Assembly: GCA_902625725.1 (NCBI GenBank)
Contig: CACOCY010000004.1
Span: 28,501 to 92,500, forward strand
Length of the DNA stretch: 64,000 nucleotides
Source of the DNA: an uncultured SAR116 cluster alpha proteobacterium
Lineage (GTDB): Bacteria; Pseudomonadota; Alphaproteobacteria; Puniceispirillales; Puniceispirillaceae
Direction: 5' to 3'
Shown: one piece after another, positions 19,726 through 29,517 of the stretch
Layout of the letters: each line of letters begins with the position of its first letter
How positions within the stretch are numbered: position 1 is the first letter of the stretch
Notes under the pieces: generated by a model
What the model saw: the letters and a program-made list of their open reading frames with translations, nothing else
What the model was told of the DNA's origin: nothing
Database searches by the model: none
Position numbers and translations under genes: made by a program

Positions 19726-21834
19726 TTAATCTGATATCGAAAGGCTACCTTGTCCAGACAAACTCGGGTTCTTCATAAAATAGGCATGTGATGAAAAGTT
19801 GGTTTCCGAAGTTTTTACCTTGTTATATTTTCCATCTGACTGGAGTTCCCAGCAATTATTAGTATCTTTTAGGGATGCTAACATCACTTGTTTGAGCACT
19901 TGTTCACGTACAGTCTCGTTTTCCAAGGGTATGAAAGTTTCTAAACGTTGATACAAATTTCGCGGCATCAAATCACCAGATGCCATAACTACTATGTTCT
20001 TATTGGATAAAAATTCTCCGCCATTGGCAAAAATATAAACTCTAGAATGTTCTAGGAATCTTCCGATTATAGAGGTCACAGTTATATTTTCAGACAACCC
20101 TTTCACTTTTGGTCTCAGACAGCAGATTCCGCGCACAACAAGTTGAATTTTAACACCAGCTTGAGAAGCTTCGTATAATTTTGAAATTATATTTGTATCG
20201 ACAAGTGCATTTGTTTTCATCCATATTCCAGACGGAATTCCAGTTCTGGCTGCATGGATTTCGTTTTCAATATGTTCAAGAAACCACCCTGCAGAAGAAA
20301 AGGGAGATATAATAATTTTCTCAAGTTTTTTTGGCTCTATGTGGCTTGTTAGATAATTGAAAATGCGCCAAGCATCTCTGCAAATTGCCGAATTACAGGT
20401 AAAATAAGATAAATCTGTGTAGCTTTTTGCTGTGACAGGATGGTAGTTTCCAGTCCCATAGTGGGCATAGGACACTAATTTTTCACCCTCGCGTCTTGTT
20501 ATTAATGATAATTTGGCATGAATTTTCATATTTGCCAAACCATAGGCAACCTGCACCCCTGCCCTCTCAAGAAGTCTCGCAAGTTGAATATTATTTTCTT
20601 CATCAAAACGTGCTTTAATTTCAATCAGCGCGGAAACCATTTTTCCGTTTTCAGCAGCGGTCACAAGAGCTCTTACTATTGGAGACTTAAGGGAGGTACG
20701 ATATAATGTCTGGCGGATTGTTAATACCATTGGATCGGCCGCGGCTTGTTTTAGAAATCGTAAAACAACATCAAAACTCTCATATGGATGGTGAACAATG
20801 ATATCTTTATTTCGGATAGCTGCGAAGCAATCGCCCTTAAAGTCCAGAATGCGTTGGGGAAAACGGGCTTGATAGGGTGAAAAACATAAGGATGGTTCAA
20901 GAAAGTCTAAAAAGCCAGAAAAATCAGAAATTCCAATATAGTCATCCGATATTGTTATCTGACTCTCGCGCAGACGCATTTCTTTTCCTAAAAAATCTAT
21001 AACTTCTTTTGATAAGCTAACTGAAACAGTTAAATTAACTCCATTTCCTCGTCTTCTGGCGCGCAAAGCAGACTCGAACTGTCGAATTAGATCATCTGCC
21101 TCGTCATCTACTTCAATCTCTGAGTCACGAAGCAATCTAAACATACCTGAACTTTTAACTGTATATTGTGGATAAATTATATTGATAAACATTTTTATTA
21201 CTGTATCGATACATGCAACACGCACTTCTCTTCCAGGCAGTCTAATAAAGCGCTTTACATTTTCTGGTATAAGAATAACTGAATTAATTATTTTACCGCT
21301 TGCAGAACATAATTCAAAAAATACTCCTCTCCCGTTATTTTGTATAAAAGGAAATGGATGGGAGGGATCAAGGGTGGTTGGCGCCAAAAGCGGGAGAATT
21401 TGATTTTCATACCAACTTTTAAGCCATTGCATGTCAGAAGATGTTAGCATTGTTTCATCGGTTAAAAACACCCCTACTTTTGAACATTCATCTAAAATTA
21501 AATTAAGTTGTTCACGTTGATTGATTTCTAATTGTTTGGCTCTTTCTGTTATTTTTAAAATAAGATAGTCAAGCGAGATATTTTGATCAGGAAGCGTAGT
21601 AAATCCCCGGGTGCTGAGCTGATACAAACCGGCAAGTCGTATCATGTAAAACTCATCTAAATTATTTGCTGCAATAGTCACAAAGCGTAACCGTTCTGCT
21701 AACGGTATATCATTATCGTATGAATTTGCTAAAACACGTTCGTTGAACGCCAACCAGCTAAGTTCCCTGTTAAAAAAAGACGTATTATCAGCATCAGGGT
21801 CAATCAGACGTTTTGTAGGTGGAATGCTATTCAT
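19726..21834 (-). CDS. ppk: Polyphosphate kinase 1
   Basis: Makes polyphosphate reversibly from ATP. The family opening FFNRELSWLAFNERVL is at residues 20-35. The autophosphorylated histidine lies in YAHYGTGNYHP, and the second catalytic histidine in RFLEHSRVYIF. FKGDCFAAIRNKDIIVHHPYE-type and IRQTLYRTS segments mark the middle. The 702 residues are full length. It is first in a minus-strand ppk-ppx operon. Confidence 0.96.
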   Translation of the reverse strand: MNSIPPTKRLIDPDADNTSFFNRELSWLAFNERVLANSYDNDIPLAERLRFVTIAANNLDEFYMIRLAGLYQLSTRGFTTLPDQNISLDYLILKITERAKQLEINQREQLNLILDECSKVGVFLTDETMLTSSDMQWLKSWYENQILPLLAPTTLDPSHPFPFIQNNGRGVFFELCSASGKIINSVILIPENVKRFIRLPGREVRVACIDTVIKMFINIIYPQYTVKSSGMFRLLRDSEIEVDDEADDLIRQFESALRARRRGNGVNLTVSVSLSKEVIDFLGKEMRLRESQITISDDYIGISDFSGFLDFLEPSLCFSPYQARFPQRILDFKGDCFAAIRNKDIIVHHPYESFDVVLRFLKQAAADPMVLTIRQTLYRTSLKSPIVRALVTAAENGKMVSALIEIKARFDEENNIQLARLLERAGVQVAYGLANMKIHAKLSLITRREGEKLVSYAHYGTGNYHPVTAKSYTDLSYFTCNSAICRDAWRIFNYLTSHIEPKKLEKIIISPFSSAGWFLEHIENEIHAARTGIPSGIWMKTNALVDTNIISKLYEASQAGVKIQLVVRGICCLRPKVKGLSENITVTSIIGRFLEHSRVYIFANGGEFLSNKNIVVMASGDLMPRNLYQRLETFIPLENETVREQVLKQVMLASLKDTNNCWELQSDGKYNKVKTSETNFSSHAYFMKNPSLSGQGSLSISD

Positions 21835-21988
21835 AAATTTCCAATATTGTTAGTGATTTTTAATAGCAAGAATTGTTATAATTCAGAGATTTGTCTCAGA
21901 TTCTACAATATTATGATTTCAGACACAATCAAGAGGCATTAAAAATTTAGTTTTCACTCACATGAAAAATAAACATCTTCACAAAATA

Positions 21989-22013
21989 AAAATGATATTG
22001 AAAATCATTTTCA
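21989..22013 (+). promoter_or_regulatory. Probable Fur box (iron-responsive operator)
   Basis: Inverted repeat AAAATGAT (21989-21996) / ATCATTTT (22004-22011) with 7-nt spacer. The core TGATATTGAAAATCATTTTC is close to the classical Fur consensus GATAATGATAATCATTATC. It lies about 220 bp before the iron-type permease gene and 155 bp before ppk on the other strand. The rest of the 21835-22201 gap shows no gene I can support, only very short open frames. Confidence 0.6.
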
Positions 22014-22234
22014 GCTGTGGCATGGATAAAATTTTGTTATCCTTCAAGATTGAGTGGCTGTGAAATGTGTAAATGATATTTGTTCGAACATTGATTTATT
22101 TTATTATGCCTCCTCTTGTAGATGCATATCCGCGTATGGAAATAAATAAGAGACTGCTTCAAACATAGGATGCGAGGCCATGCGCGTAAGATCTGCTATA
22201 TTTGGTGAGTATCTTTTTAAAGAAGCTTAAAAGT

Positions 22235-23917
22235 ATGATTAAACTTACCGGCAAACTATTGAATAAAAAAATTTATATAATGTACAAAAGGAAAATTCCC
22301 TCTGATTTGCTTTTGCAAATATTAGCTTTATTCCTTATTTTGTTTACTTTAGCATCTATATTTAACATCATTTTGGTGTCATTAGGTGATAACAAGAATT
22401 TGTTATCACACCTTTTTGAAACCGTTTTACCCAGATATTTTCTAAACACCATTATCTTGATGGTTGGTGTTGGCGTGCTAGCCACCATTTTTGGCGTTTC
22501 TTCAGGTTGGATAATCTCAAGATATGATTTTTGGGGAAGAAAAACACTTAGCTGGATGTTAGTTTTACCTGCCGCTATACCTGCTTATTTAATTGCATTT
22601 ACATACACAGATTTTTTAGAATATGCGGGACCAGTTCAGAGCTATCTTCGCTCAGTATTTGGATGGAATGGACCTCGTGACTACTGGTTTCCTGATGTTA
22701 GAACAAATTCTGGGGCTATTTTGATGATGGCATGCGTTCTATATCCCTATATTTATATTTTTGTAAGAACAGCATTCCAGAGAATATCCCGAACATTATT
22801 TGAAACAGCAGAATTAACAGGGAAGCCATTATTTTCAAGCGTGGCTATCCCTTTAGCTAGACCTGCAATAATTGCAAGTTTATCCCTCGTGTTAATGGAA
22901 GTTATATCTGATTTTGGAACGGTAGATTATTTTGGGATAGAAACGCTTACACTCGGAATTTTTAATGTATGGCTTGGTATGAATAATATCGTTGCAGCAG
23001 CGCAAATATCGCTGATTGCTTTCATACTTATTTTACTCCTATTAACTGTTGAACGTTATGCTCGTTCTAATAGGCTTTTTTCAAATAAATCTCCGGATTT
23101 TAAGGGTATACCAAAAATAAAATTAACCCCAAAAAAACAAATATTATGTTTTTTAATTTGTGGTTTTCCAGTGCTAATAGGATTTATCTTACCTGTTATA
23201 ATTTTAATTTCTTTCATTCTACAATCCAATAACTTGAATTCCATACACTTTCTAAATAAAACGTTTTTTAATACGCTCATAATTTCACTTATTAGTGCTA
23301 CAATTATAATTATTATCTCAACATTTATCTCTATAATAAGTTTTTATAGGTTAAATAAATCAGGGAGATTTTTAGCAAATCTCTCGGCAAGTGGTTATGC
23401 CTTTCCAGGAACAATACTAGCAATAGGAGTTCTTCACTTTTTAGCTCAACTGGAGGTCATGTTTCAATCAGTTTGGTTGATTTTATTTACACAGCCTTAC
23501 GAGGCAGTTATAAGTGGTAGCTTTTTTGTACTGATAATTGCTTATCTCACAAGATTTAATGCAGTTGGCTTTGGTTCAGTAATGGCTGGGCTTGAGCAAA
23601 TACCGCGAGATTTGATGTCCGCAAGTCAGACTTTAGGCAAGCACTTTTCTAGTTCAGTAGGTGCTGTTTTGTTACCAAACTTGTGGCCCGCAATTTTAGC
23701 AGGGGGCCTTTTGTTATTTGTAGATATAATGAAAGAATTACCGCTTACCCTGTTATTGCGTCCCCTGAATTTTGAGACTTTTGCTACTATTACCTATCAA
23801 CTTGCTAAAAGTGAGATGCTGGAACAAGCTGCATATCCAGCGTTATGTATTGTGGCTTCCGGTTTGATACCTGTTGTAATCGCAAATATAGCTTTATCTA
23901 AAATAGCTGAAAAATAA
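22235..23917 (+). CDS. FbpB/SfuB-type two-domain Fe(III) ABC transporter permease
   Basis: Inner-membrane permease with two fused halves of about six helices each, the layout of ferric-iron importers FbpB/SfuB. Each half has its EAA loop contacting the ATPase: ETAELTGKPLFSSVAIPLARP and MSASQTLGKHFSSSVGAVLLP (both shown shortened of flanks). The ILPAAIPAYLIAF-type and ALSGYAFPGTILAIG-like segments are also typical. The frame is open from TTG at 22202. I chose the ATG at 22235, and Met at 22280 is also possible. No periplasmic binding protein or ATPase gene is adjacent, so it must use partners encoded elsewhere. A Fur-like site upstream supports iron regulation. Confidence 0.87.
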   Translation: MIKLTGKLLNKKIYIMYKRKIPSDLLLQILALFLILFTLASIFNIILVSLGDNKNLLSHLFETVLPRYFLNTIILMVGVGVLATIFGVSSGWIISRYDFWGRKTLSWMLVLPAAIPAYLIAFTYTDFLEYAGPVQSYLRSVFGWNGPRDYWFPDVRTNSGAILMMACVLYPYIYIFVRTAFQRISRTLFETAELTGKPLFSSVAIPLARPAIIASLSLVLMEVISDFGTVDYFGIETLTLGIFNVWLGMNNIVAAAQISLIAFILILLLLTVERYARSNRLFSNKSPDFKGIPKIKLTPKKQILCFLICGFPVLIGFILPVIILISFILQSNNLNSIHFLNKTFFNTLIISLISATIIIIISTFISIISFYRLNKSGRFLANLSASGYAFPGTILAIGVLHFLAQLEVMFQSVWLILFTQPYEAVISGSFFVLIIAYLTRFNAVGFGSVMAGLEQIPRDLMSASQTLGKHFSSSVGAVLLPNLWPAILAGGLLLFVDIMKELPLTLLLRPLNFETFATITYQLAKSEMLEQAAYPALCIVASGLIPVVIANIALSKIAEK

Positions 23918-23936
23918 TATTTATATTTAGAAAATT

Positions 23937-25049
23937 TTAAGAAATAATTTTTTCCCTAGCAGAATCAATTATTTTTGCCATGTTTTCACAATCGAAAGGG
24001 TAATCTTTCCATGCTATATCTTGGAGTTTTTCCAGCATATCCTCTCTTGAAAGTAACGCTTTGATCGCGCCTGCAAAGTTAGTGCTGTCAGGTTTTTCTA
24101 CCAGTAATGCTCTGCCCTCGGCACATTCTGGAATACCTCCTACCCTTGTTGTTATTAGAGCACAACCATTAGCAAGAGCTTCAAGCACTGCTTTAGAGGC
24201 CGGCTCTTGCCAAACAGAAGGCACAATTGCAATCGCTGCTTTTTCAAGCTCTTTATTTACCTGAGCTAAAGGTAAAAAACCCTTTATCTCAGCCTGGTTC
24301 TGCAAGGGGGCTATCGCAGACTTTACGGATTTTTCATATTTTGAAGTTCTACCATTTTTAAAATGCCTTGCACCTATAATTTTTACTCGCCAATCTGGAA
24401 AGTCCGGTAATATTTTTTTTAGTGCGACTGCAGCTTCTAAAATCCCTTTCTCTGGTACGATTCTTGATGCAATTATGATTGTCTTTTCTTTGTTTGGTTT
24501 TTTTGTTAGTATTCTTTCAACACCAAGTGGTGTTAAAAATATTGGTGTTTCAGAGATTTCTTCCTTCTTAAATCCATCTAAAAAACATTTTCTTATATAA
24601 GCTGAATTGGCAAAAATGCCTGCTAGGTTTCTTGATAGCCAAAGTCGTTCTTTTAAGGTTGTACCACCCGTCATCTTTCTTGGGTCATTGTGGAGAAAAA
24701 GGGCTATTTTGTTGTTATAGCAATTTTTTGCAATCAATTGCGCGACCTGACATCGACCATGAATCTCTATAAGTGAGGGTTGCTGTTTTTGTTTTTTGAG
24801 ATGCGAAATATAGCTGTGCGCAAACCCCAAATTATGGCCATAAACAAAAGGCCATTTTGGCTTTAAGCCAATATAAGATAATCTGGGGAAGGTCTCAGAC
24901 ATAACATATTTACCATAAACATACATTTGATAGTCTAAGGTTGTGTGATATACTAAATCACGTGCCACAGTTGCGACAGCGCCAGCATTAGCCGGGGTGA
25001 AGGTTTCCTTATAAGGCAACAACAAATCTATATATGGTCTGTTCGACAA
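23937..25049 (-). CDS. Glycosyltransferase family 4
   Basis: GT-B glycosyltransferase of 370 residues. The donor-binding half shows IIASRIVPEKGILEAA and the EX7E motif in QEPASKAVLEALANGCALI, with TRVGGIPECAEG after it. The N-terminal half has ETFTPANAGAVATVARDL, a glycine/alanine-rich loop typical of acceptor-binding regions. Donor and acceptor are not evident. It converges with the permease gene and diverges from an MFS gene. Confidence 0.88.
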   Translation of the reverse strand: MSNRPYIDLLLPYKETFTPANAGAVATVARDLVYHTTLDYQMYVYGKYVMSETFPRLSYIGLKPKWPFVYGHNLGFAHSYISHLKKQKQQPSLIEIHGRCQVAQLIAKNCYNNKIALFLHNDPRKMTGGTTLKERLWLSRNLAGIFANSAYIRKCFLDGFKKEEISETPIFLTPLGVERILTKKPNKEKTIIIASRIVPEKGILEAAVALKKILPDFPDWRVKIIGARHFKNGRTSKYEKSVKSAIAPLQNQAEIKGFLPLAQVNKELEKAAIAIVPSVWQEPASKAVLEALANGCALITTRVGGIPECAEGRALLVEKPDSTNFAGAIKALLSREDMLEKLQDIAWKDYPFDCENMAKIIDSAREKIIS

Positions 25050-25096
25050 AAATCACTCCAAAACTAATTTGTAAAAAACGTCCTAAGGGATAAAGC

Positions 25097-25126
25097 TTGA
25101 CCAGGTCAAAAGCAAGTTAGATAACC
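25097..25126 (+). promoter_or_regulatory. Palindromic operator candidate with overlapping promoter
   Basis: TTGACC (25097-25102), A, GGTCAA (25104-25109) is a perfect odd palindrome in the gap between divergent genes. The left arm also serves as a plausible -35 box, followed after 17 bp by GATAAC (25120-25125) toward the MFS gene. Confidence 0.4.
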
Positions 25127-25233
25127 AATATGGGAGTTTTTTTTATTTAAGTTCGTCTTTGATAATAACAAGAAAATATTCTGATGCGCAAAATTGATTA
25201 TTGCTATTTACTATTGGAAAAATAGGTTTTTAA

Positions 25234-26445
25234 ATGAACTTATCTGCATTTCAATCTAATCCATTTCGCCACTATTTAGTGTGTATTGCTATTGCTCTTC
25301 AGGGTGTTTGGATACAGAGGATTGTGGTCGCTTGGCTCGCATGGGACGTCTCTAGTTCACCTGCATTTGTTGGCTTCGCTACCTTTTTGAGTTTCGTGCC
25401 AACCATGATAACGGGTCCGTTCTTTGGAGTGATCGCGGACAGAATTGAGATAAGAGTTGCTATTTTTTCTAATTATATAGCTATGTTCTTGGTTACGCTA
25501 ATCTTTATTGTATCGGCCTATATTTTCGGTATAAATAAGATATCGCTTGTACTTTTCGCTACGGTTATTGGCATTACTGCATCTGCTAACCATCCATTTA
25601 GAATGTCAGTTGCAGCAAGACTTGGTTACAAGGAACAGCTTTCGTCAATAATTGCTATTACTACTCTAAATTTTAATATTTCAAGGCTTATTGGACCAGC
25701 CGTAGGCGGTCTTTTGCTTGCACAATTTGGTCCAACTCAAACATTATGGGTAACATGTATTAGTTTTCTACCGATAATTTTATTAATTAGAAATATAAAG
25801 ATTAGGCCAAGGGATGTTAATGCTAAGTCACATCAACATTTCCTGTCTGCATTAAGAGATGGCCTTTCTTACACAAAAAGAGACCGATTTATGGTATATA
25901 TATTTGGGTTGACAGTTTGTGTAACTATGGTGGGCCGTGGTTTGCTTGAAACTCTACCCATTATCGCTCAAGGGATGTTCGATAAAGGACCAAATGAACT
26001 AGGTCTTTTAACAGCAAGCGCCGGTGGTGGGGCCATATTTGCATCTTTTGCCAAAGCTGCAGGAAAGCCGCAGGAGCCTGGCGATGTTGGGTTTCTTGGA
26101 ATAGTGTCTTCAATTCTTGTTCCAATCTCAATTATTTCGCTAGGGTTTTCGCGAGATATTATAGCAACAGCTGGTCTAATCGCTTTGCTAGGGTTTTCTA
26201 CCACATTTTTTGCCACCACGATGCAGTCTGCAGCTCAGCTTCAACTCACTGATGAGTTTAGAGGAAGAGTGATGAGCTTATGGACGATGATTGCAATGGG
26301 TGGTGGCGCGATAGGAGCGTTAACATTAGGAGCAGTATCTGAAATAATTGGCATTTCAGTTACTTTTATTACGCTAGGGGGAATAACCTCAATCGTAACA
26401 ATATTTATTTTATTGTTTGCGCGTCCATCAGGTCCAACAAGGTAA
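25234..26445 (+). CDS. MFS transporter (EntS-like MFS_3 type)
   Basis: Twelve-helix major facilitator of 403 residues. The opening FRHYLVCIAIALQGVWIQRIVVAWLAW-like region and the loop GVIADRIEIRVAI match the MFS_3 group that includes the enterobactin exporter EntS and macrolide pumps. A GLIGPAVGGLLLAQFG-like segment (here SRLIGPAVGGLLL) marks helix 5. The substrate is unknown. Its place near an iron-type permease hints at siderophore traffic, but no siderophore synthesis genes are in the window. Confidence 0.87.
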   Translation: MNLSAFQSNPFRHYLVCIAIALQGVWIQRIVVAWLAWDVSSSPAFVGFATFLSFVPTMITGPFFGVIADRIEIRVAIFSNYIAMFLVTLIFIVSAYIFGINKISLVLFATVIGITASANHPFRMSVAARLGYKEQLSSIIAITTLNFNISRLIGPAVGGLLLAQFGPTQTLWVTCISFLPIILLIRNIKIRPRDVNAKSHQHFLSALRDGLSYTKRDRFMVYIFGLTVCVTMVGRGLLETLPIIAQGMFDKGPNELGLLTASAGGGAIFASFAKAAGKPQEPGDVGFLGIVSSILVPISIISLGFSRDIIATAGLIALLGFSTTFFATTMQSAAQLQLTDEFRGRVMSLWTMIAMGGGAIGALTLGAVSEIIGISVTFITLGGITSIVTIFILLFARPSGPTR

Positions 26446-26586
26446 TAATTTAGCTATTATGAAAAATGAAGTATGCTTATTTTACTGAATTGATTACTGG
26501 AATATTTTTTCTGAAACACTATTTTAAGGGAATGTTTTGAGTATTTTCATTTAACTGAATCTTTTATTTAAAGGAAATATAATCTA

Positions 26587-27564
26587 ATGAAACAAAATTC
26601 TTTTTTACCACTATTAACGAGTTGGATAGAAAACAATCATTCAGCATGTCTTGCTGTGGTGATTTCAACTTGGGGCTCTGCCCCTCGACAGCCAGGCTCT
26701 ATGATGGTTATTAGAGATGATTTTCATGTAGAGGGTTCCGTTTCTGGTGGCTGTGTTGAAGGTGAAGTTATACGATTAAGTCAGGAGGCTATGATGGACG
26801 GCGTTCCTCGTCTTAAACAATTTGGTGTGGCTGATGAAAGCGCTTGGGAAGTTGGTTTGTCGTGTGGCGGAAGCATCTCTGTCTTGATACTTCCGGTAGC
26901 GGATACAGGTATCCCATTATCCGTGTTAAAGAGATTATCCGTTGCTCAACACACAAGAAAACCTTTAGACTTAATTTTTTGTCTTTCGGACACTCAAAAA
27001 TTAAATCTCAAGATTCAAAAACCATCTCTATCTATGAATTTTGTTCATAAAAGCATTTATGATGAAAAAGAGCAGATTTTTACTTTACGCATTCGACCTT
27101 GTAATCAAGTTATGATAGTAGGAGCGGGGCATATTAGCCAAGTACTCAGTCAGCTTTCAGTGGCAATGGATTTGGACGTTACAGTAATTGACCCTCGTTC
27201 CGTTTTTTTAAGTAAAGATAGATTTCCTAATGTTGAGATAAAGCTTGGTTGGCCTCAGGATATTTTGCCAAATTTGTTTATTGACTCACAAACAGCAATC
27301 GTAACATTAACACATGACCCCAAGATTGACGATCCTGCTTTGTTGCATTCTCTCGATACAAATGCCTATTATATTGGATGTTTAGGTAGTTCCAAAACAC
27401 ATAAAGCAAGGCTAGACCGATTAAAAAAGAATGGTGTCTCGGATCATTTATTATCAAGACTTCATGGACCCGCAGGCATTCCTCTTGGTGGTCGTGCGGC
27501 ATCTGAAATCGCATTATCAATTTTAGCAGAATTTATATCTATTTATAATAAACCAAATAACTAA
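26587..27564 (+). CDS. XdhC/CoxI family protein (molybdenum cofactor maturation)
   Basis: A 325-residue XdhC/CoxI-type protein. The N-terminal domain has STWGSAPRQPGSMMVI and the signature EGSVSGGCVEGEVI. The C-terminal Rossmann domain has VMIVGAGHISQVLSQL and YIGCLGSSKTHKARL, ending in GGRAASEIALSILAEF. Relatives bind molybdenum cofactor and sulfurate or insert it into xanthine dehydrogenase-type enzymes. No xdhAB or coxMSL genes are nearby, so its client enzyme lies elsewhere. Confidence 0.88.
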   Translation: MKQNSFLPLLTSWIENNHSACLAVVISTWGSAPRQPGSMMVIRDDFHVEGSVSGGCVEGEVIRLSQEAMMDGVPRLKQFGVADESAWEVGLSCGGSISVLILPVADTGIPLSVLKRLSVAQHTRKPLDLIFCLSDTQKLNLKIQKPSLSMNFVHKSIYDEKEQIFTLRIRPCNQVMIVGAGHISQVLSQLSVAMDLDVTVIDPRSVFLSKDRFPNVEIKLGWPQDILPNLFIDSQTAIVTLTHDPKIDDPALLHSLDTNAYYIGCLGSSKTHKARLDRLKKNGVSDHLLSRLHGPAGIPLGGRAASEIALSILAEFISIYNKPNN

Positions 27565-27690
27565 ACAACATGAACGGTTTTAGCCAAAAACCAGGAAAAT
27601 TTTTATCCCATTTTTTAAAAAACAGGGTTAGAATTGTTCGATGAAAAAACTTAATTTTGGCTTTAACATTCAATTTTAGGCAAAAACAAT

Positions 27691-29517
27691 ATGCAATTAA
27701 GGCGTTGGCAAAAAGAAATTATTGACGATTTCCAGTCTATTTTAGATTCACATCGTCGTTTTATTATCAAAGCCCCCACTGGTGCAGGTAAAACAGTGCT
27801 TGCTAGTGAAATCATAAAACAGTTTTATTCTGGAGAAAAAGTAATTGTTTTATGTCACAGGTTGGTTTTGCTTGAGCAGCTTGAAAAAGCATTAGCTAAA
27901 GAGCATAGGGTACGAAAATTAGGTCTCAATCATACGGAGGCAGCATTCTCAGATTATGATGTACTATTGTCAACTAGCACACGTGCGAGAGATATATTGG
28001 ATGACGCCATAGAACAAGCTAAGCTTGTTATTATAGACGAGGCGCACCGGGTATCACCTAATGGCACAGGTTATAAACGCATATTAGACTGCTTTTTAGA
28101 AAATGGAAGAGATGATGCTCATATGCTTGGTTTGACAGCATCGCCAGAGAGGCGAACGGCAGATCAGAAAGACCAACTTAGTCTAGCATTTGATGCAATT
28201 ATTGATGGCGCTAATATGGAAAAGCTTTTTGACGAGGGTATTTTGGTGAGACCATCGTATAGGCCTCACTTTATTCACGACTTAGATCTTGGAGATATAG
28301 ATATAAGTAGTGGAGATTTCCCTGTAGCGAAATTAGCGCCAGCTATCATTAAATCATCTATGATTAGTCACGCATGCTCTATTTATTTGGAGGAGCGAAA
28401 AAATGTAAAACCAATTCCAATATCAGCGTGGTTCTGCCCTGATGTAACAGTTGCGGAAACCACCGTTGAAGCTATTGAAGAGTTGGAAATTACCGTTTCG
28501 TTAATTACAGCCAACACACCTATAAAGGAGCGGATGCAGATGTTGGCGGATCATGCGGAAGGAAAGGTAGAGGCAGTTGTTTCCGTAGGAGTTCTTGCTG
28601 AAGGTTGGGACAATCCGCATTGTAATATTATAGTCCACATGCGGCCAACACTATCAAAGGTACTGTGGGGTCAGTCAGTGGGTCGTGGGTTACGTGCTGC
28701 TGCCAATAAAGGCACTTGTGTAGTTATAGATGTATCCTCGAACTGGTCAACTTTTGGACCTGTTGAAAAATTGCAGTGGACGTTATGGTCTCACAGAGGT
28801 TCTTATTTAAAATTTAAAAATAGATTTGAATGGATAGCTCAGCAGCCTATTGACGAGCAAACAAGCTATTATCTATGTGATAATAAATTACAAACAGGAC
28901 TGCGATGTTCTCATATTTATAAAAAAGATAAATTTTCTGACACAGGGTGTCCGATGTGTGGTTCCTTTTCTGCGATTGATATTCACAAAGAGCAAAAAAT
29001 GGATAGCTCTATTAATGATATTGGGTTGCATCGCTTATTTTTTGAGCGTATTCCCCAAGTATATGAAGAGATGAACCATAACATCTGGCGCACACTTGGT
29101 AGTACAGCTTGGACAGGTGCCGAAAAACAGGAACTGATATTCCTTGCGTTTTGTAAAGCTTTTGAGCTTGTAGAAGTAAAACCGTCAAACTCTGATTCTG
29201 AATTTTGGAAAATTACATTAGATGGTGAAGCCGCTCTCCGCACATTCCTTGTTCAAAATAAAATTCAGATTGTTAAGCAGGAAGAATTTAATCATGATAT
29301 ATTGGTTGACGGTCTGATGCACGGCAGAAGAATAAGAGCATTACAATCTAATCATGGGATATTGTTATGCGGTCAGCAGTTTGATGCTCTTGAAGAAGAA
29401 GAATTAGAACGTAAATACCAACGGTCTCTTCAAATAATCGAAAGAATTACAGTCATGGGTTGTTCAAGTCAGGATAATTTACCTTATTTTAAGGCGAAGA
29501 ATGTGTTGGTAATATGA
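27691..29517 (+). CDS. DEAD/DEAH-box superfamily 2 helicase
   Basis: Superfamily 2 ATPase of 608 residues, ResIII/SSL2-like. Motif I PTGAGKT is at residues 29-35, motif II IIDEAHRV near 115 and motif III GLTASPERR follow. The second RecA domain has VGVLAEGWDNP and motif VI QSVGRGLRA. After it comes a possible zinc ribbon (YYLCDNK ... RCSH ... CPMCG) and about 170 residues of no recognised family. Substrate and role are unknown; DNA repair, RNA metabolism or defence are all possible. Its stop overlaps the rpe start (ATGA). Confidence 0.87.
   Translation: MQLRRWQKEIIDDFQSILDSHRRFIIKAPTGAGKTVLASEIIKQFYSGEKVIVLCHRLVLLEQLEKALAKEHRVRKLGLNHTEAAFSDYDVLLSTSTRARDILDDAIEQAKLVIIDEAHRVSPNGTGYKRILDCFLENGRDDAHMLGLTASPERRTADQKDQLSLAFDAIIDGANMEKLFDEGILVRPSYRPHFIHDLDLGDIDISSGDFPVAKLAPAIIKSSMISHACSIYLEERKNVKPIPISAWFCPDVTVAETTVEAIEELEITVSLITANTPIKERMQMLADHAEGKVEAVVSVGVLAEGWDNPHCNIIVHMRPTLSKVLWGQSVGRGLRAAANKGTCVVIDVSSNWSTFGPVEKLQWTLWSHRGSYLKFKNRFEWIAQQPIDEQTSYYLCDNKLQTGLRCSHIYKKDKFSDTGCPMCGSFSAIDIHKEQKMDSSINDIGLHRLFFERIPQVYEEMNHNIWRTLGSTAWTGAEKQELIFLAFCKAFELVEVKPSNSDSEFWKITLDGEAALRTFLVQNKIQIVKQEEFNHDILVDGLMHGRRIRALQSNHGILLCGQQFDALEEEELERKYQRSLQIIERITVMGCSSQDNLPYFKAKNVLVI

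Noticed and set aside
21167..21175. TGTGGATAA, reverse complement of a perfect DnaA box
   Set aside because: It is a single copy inside the ppk coding sequence with no cluster of boxes or AT-rich unwinding element, so chance is the simplest explanation.
22106..22250. Short open frames between ppk and the iron-type permease
   Set aside because: They are about 15-20 codons, lack a convincing ribosome-binding site and show no recognisable product.
27576..27592. GGTTTT/AAAACC hairpin after the XdhC gene
   Set aside because: Six-base stem with mostly A-T pairs and no T-run on either strand, too weak to call a terminator.
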